Below are positions 61,001-64,000 of a DNA stretch of 64,000 nt, piece after piece (position 1 is the stretch's first letter; each line of letters opens with the position of its first letter). This DNA comes from Proteles cristata cristata (taxonomy: Eukaryota > Chordata > Mammalia > Carnivora > Hyaenidae), in contig JAESUZ010000463.1 of assembly GCA_017311185.1 (NCBI GenBank), positions 766,642 to 830,641 of the forward strand. Direction: 5' to 3'. The notes beneath the pieces are model-generated. The model did not search any database. It saw nothing but the letters and a program-made list of their open reading frames with translations, and was not told the origin of the DNA. A program made the position numbers and the translations under genes.

Positions 61001-61579
61001 TGGTGGGCCATTAGTATGTAGACATGAAAAAGGTCCCTTTGTCCTGTATGGTATTGTCATCTGGGGAACTGGCTGTGCCCAAACAAGGAAACCTGGTGTA
61101 TTTACCAGGGTGAGTGTCTTCGTGGATTGGATCCAATCCAAAGTCAAAGGTAAATATTTTTCAGATATTATGGAAATAATTCCTCTTTCTTTAGAATGGG
61201 TTTGTGAGAAGGATGAGTGTGGTAGAAATCAGTGTTATGAAGGGAAAAAAAACCATAAAGTAGTATTTCATTTCTTTTAGTTTCTAATTCATTTAAAGTG
61301 TACTTTAAAATTCTGTGAGGATACGTTCTCCTTTGGGCAGAGTGATAGTAAAAGTGACTTTTCCTGAGGTGGCTTTAATCCTAGGTTTACATTTTCTTTT
61401 GACAAAAGCTATTTTATCATGGGCTACATTTTTTTCCCCCAGGCTTTCATCTTTATTTATTTGTAACACATTCTCTCCAGGCACAGATCCTGCTTCACTT
61501 CAGATAAATAATGAAAGAAAAACCTTAACAGGACAACAGCCACCACCCACACCTTCAATAGACAAGGAGTCTGGACCAG
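21643..61579 (+). CDS. OVCH1: OVCH1, ovochymase 1 (5' twenty exons; 3' end not resolved)
   Basis: Twenty exons join in one open frame of about 846 residues: signal peptide (about 1-22), S1 protease 1 (about 46-296, His87, Asp138, Ser236), CUB1 (about 297-412), CUB2 (about 417-534), a Ser/Pro-rich linker (535-559), S1 protease 2 (cleavage Arg575/Thr576, His616, Asp665, Ser763, with Asp757 at specificity position 189) and a Pro/Thr linker (813-846). This S1-CUB-CUB-S1 plan, and its position after TMTC1, is that of OVCH1, a secreted polyprotease related to the egg-extracellular ovochymases of amphibians. The start at 21643 has G at -3 and a Leu-rich signal sequence. The human protein is longer at the C-terminus. 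Both catalytic triads are intact, but the activation sites are unusual. Confidence 0.92.
21707..22280 (+). other. OVCH1 intron 1
   Basis: Unique sequence. Its first part is still GC-rich. No repeat or exon recognised. Confidence 0.6.
22281..22399 (+). CDS. OVCH1: OVCH1 exon 2, propeptide and start of protease 1
   Basis: The acceptor is tctctcccacacag and the donor gtcagg. It reads [20 protein letters not shown], then [19 protein letters not shown]. The Cys and the end QPWQ are typical of an S1 propeptide and start, but the usual R-I-V-G-G is replaced by G-I-T-R-W. Confidence 0.85.
22670..22767 (+). CDS. OVCH1: OVCH1 exon 3, catalytic His of protease 1
   Basis: The acceptor is ttcttcttgggcag and the donor gtaagt. 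It reads [20 protein letters not shown], then [17 protein letters not shown] carries His87. Ends in phase 2. Confidence 0.92.
22768..23554 (+). other. OVCH1 intron 3
   Basis: Unique AT-rich intron. Nothing recognised. Confidence 0.6.
23555..23724 (+). CDS. OVCH1: OVCH1 exon 4, catalytic Asp of protease 1
   Basis: The acceptor is tttggttttag and the donor gtaagt. The segment includes [32 protein letters not shown] and KHKVKFG. Asp138 lies in SSDIALL. Confidence 0.92.
25317..25545 (+). mobile_element. CanSINE (+), GACTGCC subfamily
   Basis: GGGGCGCCTGGGTGGCTTAG start, GCTGACTGCC, TTCTAGAAATAATAAATT tail. Flanked by AAATGTAAGTTATA and AAATATAAGTTATA. Confidence 0.92.
25866..25995 (+). mobile_element. 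Old CanSINE fragment (+)
   Basis: GGGAACCTGCTGGGTGACTC, then GTCTGACTCTTGACCTCAGC is the older CanSINE type, without a CT block. Confidence 0.75.
26280..27680 (+). mobile_element. LINE-1 fragment (+), ORF2 end and 3' UTR
   Basis: Phrases of LINE-1 ORF2 follow in order (for example ATCTTTGACAAAGCAGCAAA, GAAATACAAATCAAAACCAC, GGTGGAAATGCAAACTGGTG, AATATGACTCAGCCATCAAA), broken by stops, ending in a poly-A run at about 27665-27677. Confidence 0.9.
27953..28048 (+). CDS. OVCH1: OVCH1 exon 5, protease 1
   Basis: The acceptor is ttctttttccag and the donor gtaaga. It reads [20 protein letters not shown], then [11 protein letters not shown]. The position that is nearly always G-W-G in S1 proteases reads A-W-C (176-178). 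Phase 1 at both ends. Confidence 0.9.
28665..28816 (+). CDS. OVCH1: OVCH1 exon 6, protease 1
   Basis: The acceptor is gtccatctccacag and the donor gtagaa. It reads [20 protein letters not shown] and ends [10 protein letters not shown]. The residue at specificity position 189 is Glu230 rather than the Asp of trypsin. Confidence 0.9.
28817..30539 (+). other. OVCH1 intron 6
   Basis: Unique sequence apart from a poly-T run near 28920 and the CanSINE at 29800-30029. Confidence 0.6.
29800..30029 (-). mobile_element. CanSINE (-)
   Basis: Flanked by near-identical CCTAAAATCACGGGTTCTTT (29778) and CCTAAAGTCACAAGTTCTTT (30030). Reverse box A is GAGCCACCCAGGTGCCCC. Confidence 0.92.
30540..30729 (+). 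CDS. OVCH1: OVCH1 exon 7, catalytic Ser of protease 1
   Basis: The acceptor is tcccataaaag and the donor gtaggt. It begins [20 protein letters not shown] with Ser236 and ends [17 protein letters not shown]. The usual S-W-G and Cys220 are replaced (S-R-R, and Trp262 in place of the Cys). Confidence 0.9.
30730..32746 (+). other. OVCH1 intron 7
   Basis: Searched for a CUB1-start exon before the candidate at 32747 and found none with correct phase. A CanSINE lies at 32120-32370. The rest looks unique. Confidence 0.5.
32120..32370 (+). mobile_element. CanSINE (+)
   Basis: GGGGCCCCTGGGTGGCTCGA start, CT block, AATAAACAAAAAAATAAAT tail. AAAATTTTGTACTTTT and AAAATTGTACTTTT flank it. Confidence 0.92.
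32747..32831 (+). CDS. OVCH1: OVCH1 exon 8 (candidate), start of CUB1
   Basis: The acceptor attgtag at 32740-32746, with an upstream T-rich stretch, fits the phase left by exon 7. It gives [20 protein letters not shown], then KATVLIIG. Cys302 lies 24 residues before Cys327 of the next exon, close to the 26 seen in CUB2 here. Only the second of two overlapping donors (gtatcc at 32832) keeps the frame. No other exon in this intron supplies the missing CUB1 start, but the call is tentative. Confidence 0.5.
32832..34935 (+). other. OVCH1 intron 8
   Basis: Mostly unidentified AT-rich sequence, with a CanSINE at 34021-34230. The 33400-33850 and 34300-34620 parts may be old LINE remnants. Confidence 0.45.
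34021..34230 (+). mobile_element. CanSINE (+), older type
   Basis: GGAGCACCTGGGTGGCTCAG start with ATCTGACTCTTAATTTTGG, a long CT block and a short A tail. Confidence 0.88.
34936..35069 (+). CDS. OVCH1: OVCH1 exon 9, middle of CUB1
   Basis: The acceptor ccttcccctttctag is strong and the donor is gtacgt. It reads [20 protein letters not shown], then [20 protein letters not shown]. The C-x-W-x-I-x-V-P-E pattern and the later Cys354 are CUB hallmarks. It enters in phase 2 and leaves in phase 1, which fits exon 10. It is too short and in too ordinary a frame to be noticed without the neighbouring exons. Confidence 0.85.
36103..36535 (+). mobile_element. LINE-1 3' end (+), 5'-truncated, with target-site duplication
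   Basis: The 15-base duplication AATTTAGACATGTGA lies at 36088-36102 and 36536-36550. It holds the end of ORF2 (CATGGAATACTACATGGCAA), a G-rich 3' UTR and an A-rich tail, and lies 200 bases before exon 10. Confidence 0.94.
36735..36875 (+). CDS. OVCH1: OVCH1 exon 10, end of CUB1
   Basis: The acceptor is cttttccttttaag and the donor gtatct. It reads [20 protein letters not shown], then [20 protein letters not shown]. These are the last Cys (373) and last strands of CUB1. An earlier in-phase donor (gtagga at 36825) would drop the F-E-L-T-F strand, so the longer exon is preferred. Confidence 0.85.
36979..37109 (+). CDS. OVCH1: OVCH1 exon 11, start of CUB2
   Basis: The acceptor is cacttcaacag and the donor gtaagc. 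It reads [20 protein letters not shown], then [20 protein letters not shown]-x(26)-C-x-W is the CUB signature (Cys420, Cys447, Trp449). Confidence 0.93.
37857..38322 (-). mobile_element. LINE-1 3' end (-) with probable 3' transduction
   Basis: The 18-base duplication TTCTCTGGTTATGTTTCT lies at 37839-37856 and 38323-38340. On the minus strand the order is LINE-1 3' end (38322 to about 38066), A-rich tail, about 165 bases of non-LINE-1 sequence, then a second A run (37870-37857). Confidence 0.85.
38352..38445 (+). CDS. OVCH1: OVCH1 exon 12, CUB2
   Basis: The acceptor is ctaattcgtacag and the donor gtgggt. It reads [20 protein letters not shown], then [11 protein letters not shown]. Cys474 and the acidic Y-D-A-V-V-I-Y-D motif are typical of CUB domains. 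A LINE-1 insertion ends 11 bases before the exon. Confidence 0.93.
38610..38818 (-). mobile_element. CanSINE (-)
   Basis: Flanked by CTCACCAGTAAGATTTTT (from 38597) and CTCACCAGTAGGATTTTT (from 38819). Confidence 0.93.
39696..39824 (+). CDS. OVCH1: OVCH1 exon 13, end of CUB2
   Basis: The acceptor is aaaacttttacag and the donor gtgagg. It reads [20 protein letters not shown], then [20 protein letters not shown]. Cys495 and G-F-K-A-R-F close the CUB2 fold. Confidence 0.93.
39957..40050 (+). mobile_element. Old CanSINE fragment (+)
   Basis: GACTCCTTGGTGACTCAGCT, then ATCTGACTCTTAATCTTAGC and TCAGGGTCATGGGC. No CT block. Confidence 0.75.
40052..40265 (-). mobile_element. CanSINE (-)
   Basis: T-rich tail, GAGAGA block, AGATCATGATCTCAGCC, end GACACGCAGGTGTCCCC. 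Confidence 0.88.
40285..40500 (+). mobile_element. CanSINE (+)
   Basis: GGGGCATCTGGGTAGCTCAG start, CACGGTTCGTGGGTTC, CT block and short tail. Confidence 0.9.
40503..40724 (+). mobile_element. CanSINE (+)
   Basis: GGGGCACCTGAGTGGCTCAA start directly after the tail of the preceding SINE; CTCAAAAAGAGATAAAACAG tail. Confidence 0.9.
41100..42060 (-). mobile_element. MIR/L2-like old repeats
   Basis: The first part (about 41180-41390) has GACATTTATTGGTTACTTTC, CACAGATGAGGGAAG and AGGTGAAGCAGAACTCAAAC, a reverse MIR. The later part has L2-like phrases such as ATTCTCAGGACTCTAG. Confidence 0.5.
42113..42187 (+). CDS. OVCH1: OVCH1 exon 14, linker
   Basis: The acceptor is ttttctctatag and the donor gtgagt. 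It is a short Ser/Pro/Ala-rich linker ([20 protein letters not shown]) between CUB2 and protease 2. Phase 1 at both ends. Confidence 0.85.
43125..43305 (+). CDS. OVCH1: OVCH1 exon 15, activation site and catalytic His of protease 2
   Basis: The acceptor is ttctcttctatag and the donor gtgagt. It reads [20 protein letters not shown], then [13 protein letters not shown], and ends [11 protein letters not shown]. Activation would fall after Arg575. His616 is in TAAHC. Ends in phase 2. Confidence 0.94.
44318..44530 (+). mobile_element. CanSINE (+)
   Basis: GATGGGTGGCTCAGTAGGTT start (first bases lost), TCTC run, AAAATAAACAAATAAAC tail. Confidence 0.88.
45242..45440 (+). mobile_element. CanSINE (+), diverged
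   Basis: GGGGTACCAGGGTGGCTTAG start, GCTCTGTGCTGACAGCTCAG, CAAAAATAAATACACATT tail. Confidence 0.88.
46915..47050. mobile_element. MER5A-like fragment
   Basis: AAGAATCACCTGGAGGGTTT, then GGGGCCTGAGAATTTGCATT. Confidence 0.65.
48790..48862 (+). CDS. OVCH1: OVCH1 exon 16, protease 2
   Basis: The acceptor is ctttgtccag and the donor gtgaga. It reads [20 protein letters not shown], then PKEQ. The first base completes a Ser codon from exon 15. The segment I-I-A-G-D-H-D is typical of this S1 region. Confidence 0.9.
49014..49235 (+). mobile_element. CanSINE (+)
   Basis: GGAGCCCCTGGGTGGCTCAG start, CT block, A-rich tail. Confidence 0.9.
49549..49744 (+). CDS. OVCH1: OVCH1 exon 17, catalytic Asp of protease 2
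   Basis: The acceptor is ccactgatacag and the donor gtaaac. It includes [33 protein letters not shown] and [12 protein letters not shown]. Asp665 lies in DSDIAL. Here the G-W-G motif is intact. Confidence 0.94.
50440..50555 (-). mobile_element. MIR-like fragment (-)
   Basis: TGTTGTAAATGAGGATATCG, then CACTTGCTAAGATCCCGTAA. Confidence 0.55.
50570..50787 (+). mobile_element. CanSINE (+), GACTGCC subfamily
   Basis: The duplication AAAATCAGCATGGTTCAG lies directly before and after. GGGGCGCCTGGGTGGCTCAG start; GCTGACTGCC present. Confidence 0.93.
50860..51330 (+). mobile_element. L2 fragment (+)
   Basis: CTGTGACGTGGCTTCCACTT, GTGCCCTTCCATCACTTTCT and AGAGTAAACGCTCAGTACAT resemble the L2 3' end. 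Confidence 0.6.
51925..52165 (-). mobile_element. CanSINE (-) with AGACAG microsatellite
   Basis: The GAGAGA block has grown into repeated ACAGAG units (about 51995-52035). Reverse box A is GAGCCACCCAGATGCC. Confidence 0.9.
52520..52727 (-). mobile_element. CanSINE (-), GACTGCC subfamily
   Basis: The perfect duplication GACACTTAAATTTTTTT flanks it (from 52504 and 52728). Contains CTGGCAGTCAGCACAG and AAGCGAAAGTCGGACGC. It lies about 160 bases before exon 18. Confidence 0.94.
52889..53040 (+). CDS. OVCH1: OVCH1 exon 18, protease 2
   Basis: The acceptor is gtttcttaagcag and the donor gtgaga. It begins [20 protein letters not shown] and ends [17 protein letters not shown]. Asp757 is at position 189, so trypsin-like preference for Lys/Arg is expected. 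Confidence 0.93.
53430..53658 (-). mobile_element. CanSINE (-)
   Basis: ATTTATTTTTGAGAGAGAGG, then GTGAACCCTGAGATCATG and GAGCCACCTAGGTACCCC. Confidence 0.88.
54200..54403 (+). mobile_element. CanSINE (+), GACTGCC subfamily
   Basis: GGGGCGCCTGGGTGGCTTAG start, ACTTTCGCTTAGGTCATG, GCTGACTGCC, TTCTAGAAATAAATAAAACA tail. Nearly unmutated. Confidence 0.94.
56483..56655 (+). mobile_element. CanSINE (+), short
   Basis: GGGGAGCCTGGGTGTCTGAA start after an A run; shortened middle; AATAAACAAATAAAC tail. Confidence 0.82.
57560..57760 (-). mobile_element. CanSINE (-)
   Basis: CATTTATTTATTTTTGGGAA tail, ACCGTGAGATCATGATCTG, GGGCCGCCCAGGAGCCCC end. Confidence 0.9.
58110..58326 (-). mobile_element. CanSINE (-), GACTGCC subfamily
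   Basis: TAGAAGCGTTTGTTTG and TAGAAGCGTTGTTTG flank it. The left side has a GTTT tetranucleotide array (58084-58111). Nearly unmutated. Confidence 0.94.
59150..59356 (-). mobile_element. CanSINE (-), GACTGCC subfamily
   Basis: TTTTCTAGGAGAGAGAGAGA, CTGGCAGCCAGCACAGAGCC, AAGCGAAAGTCGGATGC, end CACCCCGGTGCCCCC. Confidence 0.93.
60330..60527 (-). mobile_element. CanSINE (-), diverged
   Basis: AAAGTTTATCTATTATGAGA, GTGGGTCATCACCTGAGC, ACCACCCAGGCAATCC. GAAGTTAATTC flanks both sides. Confidence 0.85.
60993..61149 (+). CDS. OVCH1: OVCH1 exon 19, catalytic Ser of protease 2
   Basis: The acceptor is ttttggtgtttcag and the donor gtaaat. It reads [20 protein letters not shown], then [20 protein letters not shown]. 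Ser763 is in GDSGGP. Cys788 can pair with Cys759. The residue before W-G is Ile783 where Ser is usual. Confidence 0.94.
61481..61579 (+). CDS. OVCH1: OVCH1 exon 20, linker after protease 2
   Basis: The acceptor is cattctctccag and the donor gtaata. It reads [20 protein letters not shown], then [12 protein letters not shown], a Pro/Thr linker that leads to the C-terminal CUB part known in human OVCH1. Phase 1 at both ends. Confidence 0.8.
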
Positions 61580-61766
61580 GTAATAGATGTTTATCTTCGC
61601 CTATTAATGCAGCCAATAAGAACTGAACAAAAAGCATTGCACGTCTGCATTTACTAATTTTCTTTGGAACAGGAGAAGCCCTGTGTTTTCATTCTGGATG
61701 GTAGTTTAAGCTGAATGAGAGGTGTGTTGTTACTGTGACTGTCTGGGTTTCTTTTCTACCCCACAG

Positions 61767-61876
61767 ATAACAGCTGTTGCAGGTTAAAAAAAAAAATCTT
61801 GTGGTTGCTAACAAGCTTGAATTTTGGAGACACGCACAGAAGTATTCTGACCTCTGATCTATTTATTCCTACATAA
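61767..61876 (+). CDS. OVCH1: Possible further or terminal OVCH1 exon with in-frame TAA
   Basis: A strong acceptor (tttcttttctaccccacag) precedes a segment that follows in phase from exon 20 and starts D-N-S-C-C. Read through, it gives 35 codons rich in Lys and hydrophobic residues and stops at TAA 61874-61876. A weak donor (gttaaa, 61783) could instead make a 16-base exon. It does not clearly look like a CUB start beyond the Cys pair. Confidence 0.25.
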
Positions 61877-63229
61877 ACAAAGGTTATTAGATTTTCAGGC
61901 ATCTCACTAGGTGAAGACTCTGGATAGGAGAGAATCACAGCCAGCGTCAGTGTCAGTCACTCTTAATTTTCCCAGAGTTGTCAGTGTCTGTTTGCTAATG
62001 GGATTTGAATTTTTAATTAAAATCAAACTGCAGCTGGAGAATTAGGAGTCTGTAAGAGAGTTTTAGGGAGATGAAAGTTCCATGATACCATCATCCTTCG
62101 TTTCCACGTGGTTACAGTCTCTTCTTTCTCACCCATCTCTGTCTCCATCCACTCCACTTAACAGTCAACCCCAGTAGAGGACTAGGAAGAGGGGAGGAAG
62201 ACTGAAAAGGATGCAGGAGAGGGAGGGATAGATGGAATGATGACCTTCAGGAGGAGAAAGGAGACAAGATCTGGTGCTCAGTCAGGGAGGTTGGCCTCAG
62301 GAGTCAAGTGCAGTTCACCCATAGCTGCTGGATGGAAGGCAAAATACTCTTGCGGGTGTGTGGGTGCACGTGGGGATGGGAGCTGCTGCCAATTTTCTAT
62401 TTGCTTCTATATTCTTAGCGAAAAAACAGGGTTATGGAAGACAGTTTGAGAGTTTTCAGAGGGAAAAAGGGGAAGTATGAGAAAAGAGTTCTCTAAAAAA
62501 GTGACAAAGTACATGAACTAGGAGAATGTAGTAGGATTGTTGGACAACGTAACAGGCTCTGAGATTAATGATCATGAATTTAGGGGGAGACTGGCCAGTT
62601 AGCTCACTTGTATGTTTTCTTCTGGAGACACAGAGGGTTAGCATATAGGGGCAGAACAGGTAGAGAGTAGACTCAATTCAGAGTGGGTTTTCCCAAGTAT
62701 CCAAATGTATAAGGGAATTGAAAGCATGTAGGAGGAAAGGATTAAAATGCTGTATTGTTGGGATTTATACCAGGAAAAGAGTGAATGAGGGTGAGAGATA
62801 AAATAGGGACAAAGAAAAGGTTGTTAGATGGATGAACTGCAAGTCTCAAAAGATGGAAAGAGTGCTGGAAGTTGCTGAGAAGATAGAAGGTTGTGGATGG
62901 AGGAAGCAGTGCTTGAAATCAAGATTATAGAAGGCTTGAAGTTATTACTGGGGACTGGGTTTCTAGGGGCTGACCACTGGGGTGTGCAGCTGAGGTTGAG
63001 TGAAGAACAAGATCACTGAAAGAAGTTGAAAAATCAAGAAGCTTCGGTGCTGGGCTCATCATCTGTATGGCTAGTGAACTCAGCAAAATTTATGGCAGGA
63101 ATAGTGGTGGATAAAATGACTGCTGAAATCTTCTACAAGTAAGGAGGAGTACCTTGGGGACCAGCTGTGAGTGGTACAATCTGACAAGACAACCATCAAA
63201 GAGCGCTATGTAGATTAAAAGTCTATCTG

Positions 63230-63455
63230 GAGATGTCTGGGTGGCTCAGTTGGTTAAGTGTCCGATTTCAGCTCAGCTCATGATCTTGTGGTCTGTGAGT
63301 TTGAGCCCTGCGTTGGGCTCTGTGCTGACAACTCAGAGCCTAGAGCCTGCTTCTGATTCTGTATCTTCTCTCTCTGCACCTCCCCCACTCATACTCTGTC
63401 TCTCTCTCTCACACACAATCTCTCTCTCAAACGTAAATAAACATTTAAAAAATTG
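63230..63455 (+). mobile_element. CanSINE (+)
   Basis: GATGTCTGGGTGGCTCAGTT start, TCTC/ACAC block, AAATAAACATTTAAAAA tail. Confidence 0.9.
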
Positions 63456-63709
63456 AAATAAAAACGTCAGTCTCGAATTGGGGTTGAGATGGAGAGCAGA
63501 TTTGGATCCAAGATCCTAAAACCTAATGATTTCAATGGTTTGAGTGAAATGAACAATGTTAATCAGTGCCTAAATAAGTTAATGCATGTCAAGCACTTTG
63601 AATAGGGATGGCATGATGAATTACAAGGGTCGACAAGTGGTGACCATAGTGACCAACTAATATATTCATTGAACCATCCCATTTAGGCTACTAGAAAATA
63701 AACAATGTT

Positions 63710-63795
63710 GGGGTGCTTGGCTGGCTTAGTTGGTTGAGCATTAGGCTCTTGATCTTGGGGCTGTGAGCTTGAGCCCCTCAGTGGGTGTAAAGATT
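63710..63795 (+). mobile_element. Old CanSINE fragment (+)
   Basis: GGGGTGCTTGGCTGGCTTAG, then ATTAGGCTCTTGATCTTGGG. No CT block. Confidence 0.78.
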
Positions 63796-63810
63796 ACTTA
63801 AAATTAAAAT

Positions 63811-63921
63811 CTTTTTTTAAAATATAATTTATTGTCAAATTGGCTTCCATACAACACCAAGTGTTCATCCCAACAAGTGGCCTCCTCAATGCCCATCACC
63901 CACTTTCCCCTCTACCCCACC
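63811..63921 (-). mobile_element. LINE-1 3' end (-), only about 110 bases
   Basis: The perfect 15-base duplication ACTTAAAATTAAAAT lies at 63796-63810 and 63922-63936. The contents (TTATTGTCAAATTGGCTTCC and on) match the other minus-strand LINE-1 ends in the window. Confidence 0.93.
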
Positions 63922-64000
63922 ACTTAAAATTAAAATTAAAAAAAATTAACATTGTTAACATGTAGCAAAGATATTTCTCATTTGTAGATGTTCAGAAATA

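Larger units (their letters stand above)
61877..64000 (+). other. OVCH1 intron or 3' flank at window end
   Basis: No CUB-type exon (C-x-W pattern with correct phase) was found. It holds CanSINEs at 63230 and 63710 and a short LINE-1 end. The purine-rich text at about 62680-63200 is an unidentified old repeat. Confidence 0.5.

Noticed and set aside
62301..62375. Cys-rich segment S-G-V-K-C-S-S-P-I, considered as a third CUB exon
   Set aside because: There is no C-x-W pattern, the acceptor is weak, and the rest reads as low-complexity intron.
2405..63455. The many tRNA-like box A/B motifs
   Set aside because: They belong to CanSINEs derived from tRNA-Lys and are followed by CT-rich blocks and A tails. 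No free-standing tRNA gene was found.

Overview
The window is nuclear DNA from a mammal. The dense tRNA-Lys-derived CanSINE copies (box-A start of the type GCCTGGGTGGCTCAGT, then a CT-rich stretch and an AAATAAATAAA tail) point to a carnivore, most likely a feliform such as a cat. The species cannot be fixed from this sequence. About 27 CanSINEs, several LINE-1 3' ends and older L2, MIR and MER5A-type repeats account for much of the non-coding sequence.

Two protein genes are present, both on the + strand and both reconstructed exon by exon from reading frame, phase and GT/AG splice sites. From 1 to about 12-18 kb is the 3' end of TMTC1: six coding exons for the C-terminal tetratricopeptide (TPR) part of an ER-membrane protein, a stop codon at 11943-11945, then a probably long 3' UTR. 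A repeat-bearing intergenic stretch follows. From 21643 to the end of the window is OVCH1 (ovochymase 1). It has a CpG-rich promoter, an exon for a signal peptide, a first trypsin-like (S1) domain, two CUB domains, a second S1 domain and a linker. Twenty exons give about 846 residues in one open frame; the remaining C-terminal part is either beyond the window or lost. The gene order TMTC1-OVCH1 in the same orientation matches the order known on human 12p11.

The most interesting points are in OVCH1. Both S1 domains keep His-Asp-Ser, but their zymogen-activation sequences and several structural residues are altered, more so in the first domain. CUB1 depends on a weak, frame-correct donor four bases past a better donor that would break the frame. 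A LINE-1 insertion that looks like a 3' transduction ends 11 bases before a CUB2 exon. Complementary LINE-1 ends flank two CUB exons. An exon-like segment after the last clear exon runs into an in-frame stop. No bacterial, viral, CRISPR or RNA-gene features were found, and nothing here amounts to a wholly new system.
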